Counted from the stretch's first letter, positions 11,848 to 25,637 are shown. The stretch: DNA of 64,000 nt from Enoplosus armatus (GCF_043641665.1 NC_092182.1:23001241-23065240); one strand, 5' to 3'. Notes: generated from the letters alone by a model not told the origin. Translations and numbers: made by a program.

Positions 11848-12882
11848 TTTATTCAACAAGACACAATGAGCCACATGGAGTAAGAAAGCTCCATCTAGAG
11901 ATGATGATACATCACAACAACAACTTGTAGATTTCTACAAGACACACTGTACTCAGAGAGAGTAAAGGAACAGCTGTCTTTATAAAAGACAAACGATTTA
12001 CAATATTTGAGGACATAGTTCTCACTGCCCTTTGAGATTGTTTCCCCAAATGGATTAAAACATTTGCACTCAGTGAAGAAAATATTAAAAACTGACCTTA
12101 GAACAGGTCACATCGTTCTTAATAACCACTAAATTCAATTGAATCTCAAAAGGTCAAAATTACATTGTCACTGGAAAACTGTGACAGTGTGACATTAAAC
12201 AAACCTTTTACAGTAAAAAGATAAACATATTGATCTTAAAACTTTTTTTCAATCATCACATAAAGTGAGGAAAAGTCCATTCTGCCAGCATGTCCATAAA
12301 AAGGACAATTAAAATTTCCGATCAAAATGATCATTACTAATCAAGAGGTAACAAATATCACCATTGCATTATATTTTACAAATGCATGACGTGCAGTGAA
12401 GCATAAAAGTATCACATGAAGGAAACCTTTCAGAAAAAAAGGATAAACATTTGAATCTTACAACAGATCAGTTTTGAGTCATCACAGAGATTTAAGTGAA
12501 GTCCATTATGACAATATGTCCATAAAAAGGACAGTTAAAGTTTTTTGATCAAAATGATCAATAACAATAAAAAGATAACAACTGTTACCATATCATTATA
12601 TACCACCAGTACATGAAGTACAGTGAGGTATAATAATAATTGCTGATGCAATCAGATGTGGTTCATGCAACATGCATGACAAGATGTTCTCTTTCTTAAC
12701 TTGAAAGATATTGTTGCTGTCATTTCCTCAGGAAATGTCATCTTACACAAAGAAAACACAAAATACAGACTTCTGTTCAAACAGAAGAACAAGTCCATAA
12801 AGTTTCATAGAAGTCAGTCCAGTCATCTTTGACCAATGTGGTCATCTCAGTTTGTGTGGCAGTAACTCCAGTCTGTAGGTGT

Positions 12883-13472
12883 CTACCACGGCCTCCAGGG
12901 GGCGCTGTTGGCTGGACTCTTCTCTTTGGTGATGCTGGTCTGGACTGTGGAGCTCAGAAGAGAGAAGTCAGCCTCTCTCAGGTTCTTATCAGAGGACTTG
13001 TTGAAGTGGTTCAGAAGTCTTGTCTGGGACTGTGTCTTCACCTGCTCCCTGGACAGGAAGTTGTCCACCTCTTGGACACACCTGGAGTAGCCCTGTTTGA
13101 CAGCTGCTGAGTTCATTGCCGGATGCTGCTGCCGCAGTCGTCTCAGGACAGAAATTGTCATCTCCAGGATGTCTGCTTTCTCCAGCTTGGAGTCTGGCTG
13201 CTGTTTGAGGAACTCTGGACCCAGGAGAGACTTGAGCTGCTCAATGCTGCTGTTGATTCGCTCTCTGCGTAACTTCTCCACCAGAGGCTTTCTGAGCTGC
13301 AGAGAGAAGAACAAAGTCATTAATAAACTTATTCTGGAGTAAAATGTTAGCATGAACAAAGTCAACCTCTCATTAACAATATTTAATTCTTCTTGAATCT
13401 TCGGTTTACCTTGTGGGTCAGAGTCAGATGCTCCTGAGAATTGGTCATTGCTGCAGTGATTGTAGGTGCCAT
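12883..13472 (-). CDS. her4: her4/hes5-like bHLH-Orange repressor, copy 3 (158 aa)
   Basis: Exon 1 is 13472-13410 and exon 2 is 13296-12883. The domain order matches copy 2: bHLH, complete Orange domain, WRPW. The only visible protein changes against copy 2 are in helix 2 (EMTISVL for EMTVCVL) and Met for Val in PAMNSAAV. TATA box 13546-13540; poly(A) signal 11853-11848. The 3' UTR is about 1030 bp with both stem-loop segments. It reads as intact. Confidence 0.94.
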
Positions 13473-13546
13473 GTCTGGATCTCTGTGCTGTAGAGGTCTC
13501 TGTAGAGAGAATGTGATCTCTGCTGGCTTCATCCCTCCTATTTATA

Positions 13547-16292
13547 GTCCCACATCTCCATATGAATGTGTGGGTCTCGGTCTGGTTGGAGTTTCTCACA
13601 GTTTCAGCCAATCAGAGAGCTTGGTGAGACAATAAGGCATGTGGAGTAGTAGCATGTTGAATGCTGTTTTAGCCTCGGGGACAATGGTTAGATCTCAGGG
13701 GAACAGGTGGAGCACTGGGGGGGGGTGATGGAGACAGACTCACAGAGCTCTGTGTGAATCTGGGAAAGTGGTGACCCTGTAGAGAGAGCAGATCTGCTGC
13801 CTGATGCTGGGATCAATGACTTTGACTGAGCACACGCTCATCATCCCATCACACACGTGAGGAACATTCATCGTGTAATGTAAGAATTACATGTAGGATA
13901 AAAATAAAGATTAAAATAAGTTGATTTTTAGCACTTTCACAGAATCAAAACCTAAAATGAAGCAGGTGAAATCCCTTTTTTTAATTGAAAATTTAAATAT
14001 TTTATTTTATTTTTTCTTCAAATGTGCCTCACCAAAATTGCACCATTTACCAAAACAGTTATATGAGATGTCACAGAACAGTGTGATTCCCATTTGTGGC
14101 ACTTTAAATAAACTCAAGACAATAATCTCACTGCTGTCCAGATGTTGCAGAGTCTTTTGACACGTGCCTTGTAGTCAGTGTGAGGAACAAGTCCAGCTCA
14201 GTTTCCCACACTGACACTCTGTATGGTGTGGTCAATGAACCACAAAGGGACTTCTGTGACAGATGCTGCCTGTGTGTTGTAAGAGAAACAGAGTGTGACA
14301 TCACCAACCATCTGGAGGGAAAGGACGCCATTGGCTGGATTTGACAGTTGATACAATTTGAAATTTTGGTGAAGAATCTTATCATCAAAATGATTTATCA
14401 TCTGATGTTTCCAGTTTCCAGTCATTGTCATACATGTTGAACCTCCAGTCATAATCACACTTCATTACTGAGCATCAACTGGATCCAAATTTCAGTTCTA
14501 CACATGAGGGTGGGAAGATGAGGCAGCTGTTTCCTGAAGTGTGCCAAATCCCTTTGGAGACTTACTTGGCTGCTGGTGGGATGGATGTCATTCACACTGG
14601 ACTCTCTCTCCAGAGCTTTCCCGCACTCCGTCCAGCAGCACACAGGTGAAGCACTGAGATTAGAGAGTGGCGCCCCCTCAAAATAGAATTACTTCACATT
14701 TTAGACACACAATTAACTTAGTTAATATTGTAAAATGAAAATGATAAAATGTCATGTTTGCTTACTGGTTCGGGGTCTGAACATCAGGCCGGAACTTCTA
14801 ATTATGCCATCTTGTCCACTCAGGTCATAATTAATGTGACAGGAAGTTCATATTGGTTATCGCCTCACGCGCCAAATCGCCAAAATTGAGATAGCGTTAG
14901 CTAACTTGGGTCAAAAATGAATATTGGAAGATGGTCTTTAAAACATCTTTTGACTCAAAGTTTACACGAGTAGTAGTGAGGCCAGGTAGTGCAGCACCTG
15001 AGGAAATATTAGGAGACGAGGCAAATGTAACAAGTGAAGAAATTAAGCAACGCAGCGAAGTAACAGGTTAACGGTTAGCTAACGGCTGACGTCTGTCCGG
15101 GACAGTCTGCCCGCCCAGCCCGTCCATCTCCCAAAGCCTGGACCTGTGGTTCTGTGTTGGGACTCCTACCACCACGGAGATGGCTTTTGGACAAACCAGA
15201 AAAAAAGTGAATCTTAAACTTTACCCTGATAATTTACACAGATGGCAGAAGAACAGAGATCGGTTCGGAGCTCTAAACCGTTTCAACCGTTACCGGTGTT
15301 GGATCTAACGAAGATTTCGTCTCAACGCTGCTGAGCCCGGCAGGTGAGCTAATAGCTGGCCTTTGAGAGAAACCATGACCGCAGGTGTAGCTGATAGTGA
15401 CTGAAAGGATATTATCCTGAGAGACCCTCGTTCCTTCAAGTTTCAGTGGTGAGTAACTGTTAGCTAAAACTGTACTTTGAACCACCAACGCTTGCCATAT
15501 TAACAGTTGTTAATGTGTTGTTAATGCAGCAGACGAGTGGTGTCTAGTTTTGTAAGGTATGTTGGTGCTTGTTAAAGTTGTATAAGTTATTCAGTAATGT
15601 TTCTTCTGATTTGCTTTCGATGTCTTATTGCCTAACTTAGTGGTCAAATGTTTTTCTCTTTAACAGCCTCTTAGCAAATATGAACTGTGTGCAGTAGTTT
15701 TCTATTTCTGCTGTTTGCTGTTCAACATAAATAAAATCAACCAAATTCCTATGTTTAAAAGTGTTTAACAGGTTAGCTTACATAGTGTAACTGAAATAAA
15801 CATTTTAAACACAGTGCTAAAAACATTGTCTCTCACTAGATGACATGACAATATTCTAAAAAGTGGTACTGCTGATTCATATCAGAGGAACAGTTACAAC
15901 CAACAACATTATTTATAAGAAGCTCCAATGTTAAGGGCCTGAGTCCCTTTTCATCTCTGTCTCCTCAGGGCAAAGGTCTGGATCTATTGTCCCACAGGGC
16001 TCTGTGAGTGAGTTTCCTCTGGTTTCCCACACTCTGTCCTTTCACTGCTTTTACTGGAGGAACAATAGAAGTGTGTCTTATTATCCATCCCATTAGATAC
16101 AAAGGCTGACCTCTTTAAAGACAGAAATGGTTAACTTTAAACATTTTACATTGAAAAAAATGAAATTGACCATTATACTAAAGTAATTGTTAAAATGAAA
16201 AGAGGTGTAGAAAGTCTGTTTCATCATAATAAAGAGGGTAACCATGACACACAATGACAGGAGAACAGAACATTTTCAGCTGGAAGTGTTTG
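13547..16292. promoter_or_regulatory. Upstream spacer of copy 3 (class A)
   Basis: Nearly identical to spacer 2. E1 TTTCCCAC is at 14202 and E3 at 16023. The E2 site is changed to TTTCCCGCAC at 14617, altering the RBPJ core. The CpG-rich block recurs at about 14880-15545. Near 16186 a stretch of about 260 bp present in spacer 2 is missing. Confidence 0.6.
14880..15545. other. CpG-rich insert in spacer 3
   Basis: A close copy of the block at 10190-10860 with only scattered substitutions, so both arose before or with the duplication of units 2 and 3. It has the same donor-like CAG/GTGAGC near 15341. Confidence 0.4.
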
Positions 16293-17316
16293 TTTATTCA
16301 ACAAGACACAATGAGCCACATGGAGTAAGAAAGCTCCATCTAGAGATGATGATACATCACACCAACAACTTGTAGATTTCTACAAGACACACTGTACTCA
16401 GAGAGAGTAAAGGAACAGCTGTCTTTATAAAAGACAAACAAATATTTGAGGACACAGTTCTCACTGCCCTTTGAGATTGTTTCCCCAAATGGATTAAAAC
16501 ATTTGCACTCAGTGAAGAAAATATTAAAAACTGACCTTAGAACAGGTCACATCGTTCTTAATAACCACTAAATTCAATTGAATCTCAAAAGGTCAAAATT
16601 ACATTGTCACTGGAAAACTGTGACAGTGTGACATTAAACAAACCTTTTACAGTAAAAAGATAAACATATTGATCTTAAGACTTTTTTTCAATCATCACAT
16701 AAAGTGAGGAAAAGTCCATTCTGCCAACATGTCCATAAAAAGGACAATTAAAATTTCCGATCAAAATGATCATTACTAATCAAGAGGTAACAAATATCAC
16801 CATTGCATTATATTTTACAAATACATGACGTGCAGTGAAGCATAAAAGTATCACATGAAGGAAACCTTTCAGAAAAAAAGGATAGACATTTGAATCTTAC
16901 AACAGATCAGTTTTGAGTCATCACAGTGATTTAAGTCCATTATGACAATATGTCCATAAAAAGGACAGTTAAAGTTTTTTGATCAAAATGATCAATAACA
17001 ATCAAAAGATAACAAATGTTACCATATCATTATACACCACCAGTACATGAAGTACAGTGAGGTATAGTAATAATTGCTGATGCAATCAGATGTGGTTCAT
17101 GCAACATGCATGACAAGATGTTCTCTTTCTTAACTTGAAAGATATTGTTGCTGTCATTTCCTCAGGAAATGTCATCTTACACAAAGAAAACACAAAATAC
17201 AGACTTCTGTTCAAATAGAAGAACAAGTCCATAAAGTTTCATAGAAGTCAGTCCAGTCATCTTTGACCAATGTGGTCATCTCAGTTTGTCTGGCAGCACC
17301 TCCAGTCTGTAGGTGT

Positions 17317-17825
17317 CTACCACGGCCTCCAGGGGCTGCTGTTGGCTGGACTCTCCTCTTTGGTGATGCTGCTCTGGATTGTGGAGCTCAGAAGAGAGAA
17401 GTCAGCCTCTCTCAGGTTCTTATCAGAGGAAGACTGCAGCTTGTTGAAGTGGTTCAGAAGTCTTCTCTGCTGTTGATGCTGCTGTTGCAGCTCTGTCAGG
17501 ACACAAACTGTCATCTCCAGGATGTCTGCTTTCTCCAGCTTGGAGTCTGGCTGCTGTTTGAGGAACTCTGGACCCAGGAGAGACTTGAGCTGCTCAATGC
17601 TGCTGTTGATTCGCTCTCTGCGTAACTTCTCCACCAGAGGCTTTCTGAGCTGCAGAGAGAAGAACAAAGTCATGAATAAACTTATTCTGGAGTAAAATGT
17701 TAGCATGAACAAAGTCAACCTCTCATTAACGATATTTAAATCTTCTTGAACCTTCAGTTTACCTTGTGGGTCAGAGTCAGATGCTCCTGAGAATTGGTCA
17801 TTGCTGCAGTGATTGTAGGTGCCAT
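17317..17825 (-). CDS. her4: her4/hes5-like bHLH repressor, copy 4 (Orange-less, 131 aa)
   Basis: Exon 1 is 17825-17763 and exon 2 is 17649-17317. bHLH and WRPW are intact; the Orange core is deleted at the same junction as copy 1 (LQQQHQ to [16 protein letters not shown]). The C-terminus reads NSSPWRPW instead of NSAPWRPW, and TIQSSITKEE replaces TVQTSITKEE. TATA box 17899-17893; poly(A) signal 16298-16293; 3' UTR about 1020 bp. It is the first unit from the left with a class B upstream spacer. Confidence 0.93.
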
Positions 17826-17899
17826 GTCTGGATCTCTGTGCTGTAGAGGTCTCTGTAGAGAGAATGTGATCTCTGCCGGCTTCATCCCTCCTATTTATA

Positions 17900-20218
17900 G
17901 TCCCACATCTCCATATGAATGTGTGGGTCTCGGTCTGGTTGGAGTTTCTCACAGTCTCAGCCAATCAGAGAGCTTGGTGGAAAAGAAATGATGCCACACG
18001 TTGAATGCTGTTTTAGCCTGGGGGACAATGGTTAGATCTCAGGGGAACAGGTGGAGGACTGTGGGGGTGATGGAGACAGACTCACAGAGCTCTGTGTGAA
18101 TCTGGGAAAGTGGTGACCCTGTAGAGAGAGCAGATCTGCTGCCTGATGCTGGGATCAATGACTTTGACTGAGCACACGCTCATCATCTCATCACACATGT
18201 GTGAGACTAAAACAAACTTCATAAGTTACATGTAAATAAATTAAGTAATCAGTGGAAATATATTTTTTGTCTAAATTATTTCATTGTGTCATAATCTAAA
18301 ATCTAGCAAGTTCCATTCGTGTTGTTCATCCTCCATTTCGTCACGATACTTAAAATTTACATTTAATACGATTTGACTTCTCTCAATTTTTGAAATAGAA
18401 CGAATATTCTGTCTTTTAAGAAGTCAGTGCTGTCAGGTATTTAACTTTAACACTTAAGGAGTGTGATGCTCAAGTTGTTTTTAAAATGTATTGCAATAAA
18501 ACTTTGGAACAACAATCATGCTGCTGTCCAGATGTAGCACAGTCCTCTGACTTGTGCCTCGTAGTCAGTGTGGGTAGAAAGTTGGTCTCAGTTTCCCACG
18601 CTGACTCCCTGAATGCTGTGGTCAATGAACAAAAGGACTTTGAATGGAGCTTTTGTGACTGATACTGGACGTGTGCTGTTAAAGAAACAGAGCCTGACAT
18701 CACCAACCATCTGGAGGGAAAGAACGCCATTGGCTGGTTCTGACAGTTTGTAAAGTTTGACTTCATGATGACATTTATATCATCATGGTTCAGTTATATT
18801 TTTGTGCAAATGTTTTAGTCAACTTCCGATCACTGTTGTACATTTTGACCATCTAATCATAATATTGCCTTTGTATCAGCAGCGTGATCAAAAGTTGAGC
18901 TCTATAGATGAGGGTGGGAGGTTGAAGCAGCTGTTTCCTGAAGTGTGCCAAATCCCTTTGGAGAATAGTCGGCTGCTGGTGGGGTTGAGGATGCTAATCA
19001 TGCTAAACTGTGCTCTCCAGAGTTTTCCCACACTCTGTCCATTTAAATATATCTGGACACGTGCCTAAATCCAAATGGATGCTATAAGAACCCGTTCTTC
19101 ACAAATGGAGGCCATTAATGCTTTTTGTTTTTACATTTTTCAGCTCATCAAGACTTAATTTCAAAATTTTTAAGGTCATAATTTGGAGTGATGGAAACCA
19201 GACGAGAAACCACCTATTTTATCTAAACACTTGAAACACCTTTATTGTGACTATAATCAATATACACTGAGGTCAACAAGCGACACTTGGCTGTGGTCAT
19301 ATTCTTTGAACAAAACACTGACCTCTGTGTTATCAGTGCTGAACAGTTGTCTGTTTTTCAGTGTCTTATGTTCAAAAATCAGTGTCTTGAAGCCTTAAAT
19401 GTTAGTGAAATTAAACACCAAATATCACACATTATACATTCTGAATAACAATCCCTTTTCACAATGTACTTAATTTACAGGAAGTTATTTAATGAGTTTA
19501 CTAAGACCCAACTTGACTAAATGGTGACATATCTGAAATTGGTGAACGGGATTTTATCATGAGATAGAAAGCTGAAACTGAATCTATGATTTGAAAAAGG
19601 TTGAGACAGTTTCATTTTGGGAGGCAGAGTCCCTTTTAATCTCTTCAGGGCAAAGGTCTTGATCTTTTGTCCCACAGGGCTCTGTGAGTGAGTTTCCTCT
19701 GGTTTCCCACACTCTGTCCTTTCACTGCTTTCACTGGAGGAACAATAGAAGTGTGTCTTATTATGCATCTCATTAGATACAATGCCTGAGGTCTTTGAAG
19801 GGGGAAATGGTTAAATTCAATTTATTTACTTTGACACACCTGAAATTGACAATTATATCAAAATGATTCTTCAGCAAAATTGTCCTTGAAATGAAAAACA
19901 TTCTCAATTAGTTTGATGACTTGACTTACTTCATATACACAGTGACTTAATGTTGATATTCCCTCTTCATCAAAAGTCTGAATTGAACCACATTACTATG
20001 CTTAGTTTTACTCTAAACAGGTATGTTATGAATAAACAGTTACTGTATGTGCTGAAGTTTATCTTAGTTTGTCAATCAAATGTAGGAAAGATGACGGAGG
20101 CCTCTATCCATGAAGTTAAAATGAAAATAGGTGTAGAAATTCTGTTTCATCATAATAAAGAGGGTAACCATGATACACAATGACAGGAGAACAGAACATT
20201 TTCAGCTGCAACTGTTTG
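17900..20218. promoter_or_regulatory. Upstream spacer of copy 4 (class B)
   Basis: TTTCCCAC lies at 18592 (E1; here TTTCCCACG, i.e. CGTGGGAAA, the strongest match to the RBPJ consensus in the array), 19024 (E2) and 19703 (E3). Class B spacers also carry CACGTG just right of E2 and a GAGGTCA...TGACCTC pair around 19269-19325. An ORF at 18802-19068 overlaps E2 and is not believed to be coding. Confidence 0.6.
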
Positions 20219-21265
20219 TTTATTCAACAAGGCACAATGAGCCACATGGAGTAAGAAAGCTCCATCTAGAGGTGATGATACATCACAACAACAACAACTT
20301 GTAGATTTTTACAAGAAACAGTGTACTCAGAGAGAGTAAAGGAACAGCTGTCTTTATAAAAGACGAACGATTTACAATATTGAAGGACTCAGTTCTCACT
20401 GTCCTTTGAGATTGTTTTCCCAAATGGATGAAAACATTTCAACTTAGTGAACAAAAGGAAAAATATTAAAAACTGACCTTAGAGCAGGTCACATCGTTGT
20501 TAATAACCACTAAATTCAATTGATTCTGAAAAGGTCAAACTTACATTGTCACTGGAAAATTTTGACAGTGTGACATTAAACAAACCTTTTACAGTAAAAA
20601 GATAAACATGTTGATCTTAAAACAGATCATTTTTCAATCATCACATAAAGTGAGGGAAAGTCCATTCTGACAACATGTCCATAAAAAGGACAATTAAGAT
20701 TTCTGATCAAAATGATCAGTACTCATCAAGAGGTAACAAATATCACCACTGCATTATATTTTACAAATACATGACACGCAGTGAAGCATAAAAGTATCAC
20801 ATGAAGGAAACCTTTTAGAAAAAAAGGATAAACATTTGAATCTTACAACAGATCAGTTTTGAGTGATCACAGAGATTTAAGTGAAGTCCATTATGACAAT
20901 GTCGATAAAAAGGACAATTAAAGTTTTTTGATCAAAATGATCAATAACAATCAAAAGATAACAACTGTTACCATATCATTATGTACTACCACTACATGAA
21001 GTACAGTGAGGTATAATAAAAATTGCTGATGCAATCAGATGTGGTTCATGCAACATGCATGACAAGATGTTCTCTTTCTTAACTTGAAAGATATTGTTGC
21101 TATCATTTCCTCAGGAAATGTCATCTTACACAAAGAAAACACAAAATACAGACTTCTGTTCAAACAGAAGAACAAGTCCATAAAGTTTCATAGAAGTCAG
21201 TCCAGTCATCTTTGACCAATATGGTCATCTCAGTTTGTCTGGCAGTATCACCAGTCTGTAGGTGT

Positions 21266-21858
21266 CTACCACGGCCTCCAGGGGGCGCTGTTGGTTAGAC
21301 TCTTCTCTTTGGTGATGTTGGTCTGGACTGTGGAGGTCAGACGAGAGAAGTCAGCCTCTCTCAGGTTCTTTTCAGAGGAGGACTTGTTGAAGTGGTTCAG
21401 AAGTCTTCTTTGGGACTGTGTCTTCTCCTGCTCCCTTGACAGGAAGTTGTCCACCTCTTGGACACACCTAGAGTATCCCTGTTTGACAGCTGCTGAGTCC
21501 ACTGCCTGATGCTGCTGCTGCAGTCGTCTCAGGACACAAATTGTCATCTCCAGGATGTCTGCTTTCTCCAGCTTGGAGTCTGGCTGCTGTTTGAGGAACT
21601 CTGGACCCAGGAGAGACTTGAGCTGCTCAATGCTGCTGTTGATTCGCTCTCTGCGTAACTTCTCCACCAGAGGCTTTCTGAGCTGCAGAGAGAAGAACAA
21701 AGTCATGAATAAACTTATTCAGGAGTAAAGTGTTAGCATGAACAAAGTCAACTTCTCATTAACAATATTTAAATCTTCTTGAACCTTCAGTTTACCTTGT
21801 GGGTCAGAGTCAGATGCTCCTGAGAATTGGTCATTGTTGCAGTTATTGTAGGTGCCAT
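21266..21858 (-). CDS. her4: her4/hes5-like bHLH-Orange repressor, copy 5 (159 aa)
   Basis: Exon 1 is 21858-21796 and exon 2 is 21682-21266. It has the full domain set: bHLH 22-75, Orange about 80-120 (QAVDSAAVKQGYSRC onwards) and WRPW 156-159. Exon 1 reads TATMTNS rather than TAAMTNS. The tail is somewhat diverged ([17 protein letters not shown]). It sits in a class B setting although copies 4, 6 and 9, also class B, lack Orange. TATA box 21932-21926; poly(A) signal 20224-20219; 3' UTR about 1045 bp. Confidence 0.94.
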
Positions 21859-21932
21859 GTCTGGATCTCTGTGCTGTAGAGGTCTCTGTAGAGAGAATGT
21901 GATCTCTGCTGGCTTCATCCCTCCTATTTATA

Positions 21933-24038
21933 GTCCCACATCTCCATATGAATGTGTGGGTCTTGGTCTGGCAGGAGTTTCTCACAGTATCAGCCAATCA
22001 GAGAGCTTGGTGGAAAACAAATGATGCCACACGTTGAATGCTGTTTTAGCCTCGGGGACAATGGTTAGATCTCAGGGGAACAGGTGGAGGACTGGGGGGG
22101 TGATGGAGACAGACTCACAGAGCTCTTTGTGAATCTGGGAAAGTGGTGACCCTGTAGAGAGAGCAGATCTGCTGCCTGATGCTGGGATCAATGACTTTGA
22201 CTGAGCACACGCTCATCATCCCATCACATACGTGGGAGACTGACATTTGGTTACATGTGTGCTAAAACAAACTTCATAAGTTACATGTAACTAAATTAAG
22301 TAATCAGTGGAAATATATATTTTTTGTCAGAATTATTTCATTGTCACAATCTAAAATCTAGCAAGTTCCATTCATGTCGTTTATCCTCCATTTCATCACG
22401 ATAATTCAGTTAAATTTGCAATCAATACGATTTTTAAAATAGAACTAACATTCTGTCTTTTAAGAAGTCAGTCCTGTCAGGTATTTAAAAGAGTGTGATG
22501 CTCATTTTGTTTTTAAACTGTATTTCAATAAAACTTTGGAACATGCTGCTGTCCAGATGTAGCACAGTCCTCTGACTTATGCCTTGTTGTCAGTGTGGGT
22601 AGAAAGTTGGTCTCAGTTTCCCACACTGACTCCCTGAATGCCGTGGTCAATGAACAAAAGGACTTTGAATGGAGCTTTTGTGACTGATACTGGACGTGTG
22701 TTGTTGAAGAAACAGAGCCTGACATCACCAACCATCTGAAGGGAAAGAACGCCATTGGCTGGTTCTGACAATTTGTAAAGTTTGAATACATGAAGACATT
22801 TATATCGTCAAGGTTCAGTTATAATTTTGTGCAAACATTTTGGTCAACTTCTGATTACTGTTGTACATTATGACCATCTAATCATAATATTACCTTTGTA
22901 TCAGCACCGTGATCAAAAGTTGAGCTCTATAGATGAGGGTGGGAGGTTGAAACAGCTGCTTCCTGAAGTGTGCCAAATCCCTTTGGAGAATAGTCGGCTG
23001 CTGGTGGGGTTGAGGATGCTAATCATGCTAAACTGTGTTCTCCAGAGTTTTCCCACTCTCTGTCCATTTAAATATTTCTGGACACGTGCCTAAATCCAAA
23101 TGGACGCTATAAGAACCCGTTCTTCACAAATGGAGGCCATTAATGCTTTTTGTTTTTACATTGTTCAGCTCATCAAGACTTAATTTCAAAATATTTAAAG
23201 TCAAAATTTGGAGTGATGGAAACCAGACGAGAAACCACCTATTTCATCTAAACTCTTGAAACACCTTTATTGTGACTATAATCAATTAACGCTGAGGTCA
23301 ACAAGCGACACTTGGCTGTGGTCATATTCTTTGAACAAAACACTGACCTCTGTGTTATCAGTGCTGAACAGTTGTCTGTTTTTCAGTGTCTTATGCTCAA
23401 AAAAAGTTGAAACTGAACCTGTGATTTGAAAAAGGTTGAGACATTTTCATTTTGGGAGGCAGAGTCCCTTTTAATCTCTTCAGGGCAAAGGTCTTGATCT
23501 TTTGTCCCACAGGGCTCTGTGAGTGAGTTTCCTCTGGTTTCCCACACTCTGTCCTTTCACTGGAGGAAAAATAGAAGTGTGTCTTATTATGCATCTCATT
23601 AGGTACAATGTCTGAGGTCTTTGAAGAGGGAAATGGTTAAATTAAAAGTATTTACTATGAAACACCTGAAATTGACAATTATATCAAAATGATGCTTCAG
23701 CAAAATTGTCTTTGAAATGGAAAACACTCTCAATCATTTTGACTTGAATTACTTCATATACACAGTGACTTAATGTTGATATTCCCTCTTCATCAAAAGT
23801 CTGAATTGAACCACATTACTATGCTTAGTTTTACACTAAACAGGTATGTTATGAATAAACAATTACTGTATGTGCTGAAGTTTATCTTAGTTCAATCAAA
23901 TGTAGGAACCGTGATGGAAGCTTTTATCATTGAAGTCAAACTAAAAATATGTGTAGAAAGTCTGTTTCATCATAATAAAGAGGGTAACCATGACACACAA
24001 TGACAGGAGAACAAAACATTTTCAGCTGGAAGTGTTTG
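21933..24038. promoter_or_regulatory. Upstream spacer of copy 5 (class B)
   Basis: TTTCCCAC lies at 22617 (E1), 23049 (E2, followed by TC rather than AC) and 23538 (E3). The SOX-type site in E3 is degraded to AAAAATAG. No gene was seen. Confidence 0.6.
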
Positions 24039-25057
24039 TTTATTCAACAAGGCACAATGAGCCACATGGAGTAAGAAAGCTCCATCTACAGGTGATGATA
24101 CATCACAACAACAACTTGTAGATTTCTACAAGACACACTGTACTCAGAGAGAGTAAAGGAACAGCTGTCTTTATAAAAGACAAACGATTTACAATATTTG
24201 AGGACACAGTTCTCACTGTCCTTTGAGATTGTTTTCCCTAATGGATTAAAACATTTGCACATACTGAAGAAATTATTAAAAACTGACTTTATAACAGGTC
24301 ACATCGTTCTTAATAACCACTAAATTCATTTGATTCTCAAAAGGTCAAACTTACATTGTCACTGGAAAACTTTGACAGTGTGACATTAAACAAACCTTTT
24401 ACATTAAAAAGATAAACATATTGATCTTAAAACAGATCATTTTTCAATCATCACATAAAGTGAGGGAAAGTCCATTCTGACAACGTGTCCATAAAAAGGA
24501 CAATTAAGATTTCTGATCAAAATGATCATTACTCATCAAGAGGTAACAAATATCACCATTGCATTATATTTTACAAATACATGACGTGCAGTGAAGCATA
24601 AAAGTATCACATGAAGGAAACCTTTTAGAAAAAAAGGAGAAACATTTGAATCTTACAACAGATCCGTTTTGATGAGTCATCACAGAGATTTAAGTGAAGT
24701 CCATTATGACAATATGTCCATAAAAAGGACAGTTAAAGTTTTTTGATCAAAATGATCAAACGATATCATTATATACTACCAGTACATGAAGTACAGTGAG
24801 GTGTAATAATAATTGCTCATGCAATCAGATGTGGTTCATGCAACATGCATGACAAGATGTTCTCTTTCTTAACTTGAAAGATATTGTTGCTGTCATTTCC
24901 TCAGGAAATGTCATCTTACACAAAGAAAACACACGAAATACAGACGTCTGTTCAAACAGAAGAACAAGTCCATAAAGTTTCATAGAAGTCAGTCCAGTCA
25001 TCTTTGAACAATGTGGTTATCTCAGTTTGTCTGGCAGTAACTCCAGTCTGTAGGTGT

Positions 25058-25565
25058 CTACCACGGCCTCCAGGGGGCGCTGTTGGCTGGACTCTTCTCT
25101 TTGGTGATGCTTGTCTGGTCTGTGGAGCTCAGAAGAGAGAAGTCAGCCTCTCTCAGGTTTTTATCAGAGGAAGACTGCAGCTTGGTCAAGCGGTTCAGAA
25201 GTGTTCTCTGCTGTTGATGCTGCTGTTGCAGCTCTGTCAGGACACAAACTGTCATCTCCAGGATGTCTGCTTTCTCCAGCTTGGAGTCTGGCTGCTGTTT
25301 GAGGAACTCTGGACCCAGGAGAGACTTGAGCTGCTCAATGCTGCTGTTGATTCGCTCTCTGCGTAACTTCTCCACCAGAGGCTTTCTGAGCTGCAGAGAC
25401 AGGAACAAAGTCATTAATAAACTTATTCTGGAGTAAAGTGTTAGCATGAACAAAGTCAGCCTTCATTAACGATATTTAAATCTTCTTGAATCTTCAGTTT
25501 ACCTTGTGGGTCAGAGTCAGATGCTCCTGAGAATTGGTCATTGCTGCAGTGATTGTAGGTGCCAT
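25058..25565 (-). CDS. her4: her4/hes5-like bHLH repressor, copy 6 (Orange-less, 131 aa)
   Basis: Exon 1 is 25565-25503 and exon 2 is 25390-25058. bHLH and WRPW are intact and the Orange core is absent. Differences from copy 1 include TLLNRLTKLQ for RLLNHFNKLQ, so the last remnant of the Orange region is also altered. TATA box 25637-25631; the upstream CCAAT motif is changed to CTAAT; poly(A) signal 24044-24039. The frame is open throughout. Confidence 0.92.
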
Positions 25566-25637
25566 GTCTGGATCTCTGTGCTGTAGAGGTCTCTGTAGAG
25601 AGAATGTGATCTGCTGGCTTCATCCCTCCTATTTATA

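Noticed and set aside
18802..19068. An 88-aa ORF repeated in several class B spacers (also near 22827, 26546, 39864)
   Set aside because: It overlaps module E2, differs by mostly amino-acid-changing substitutions, has no recognisable domain and is explained by young array duplication.
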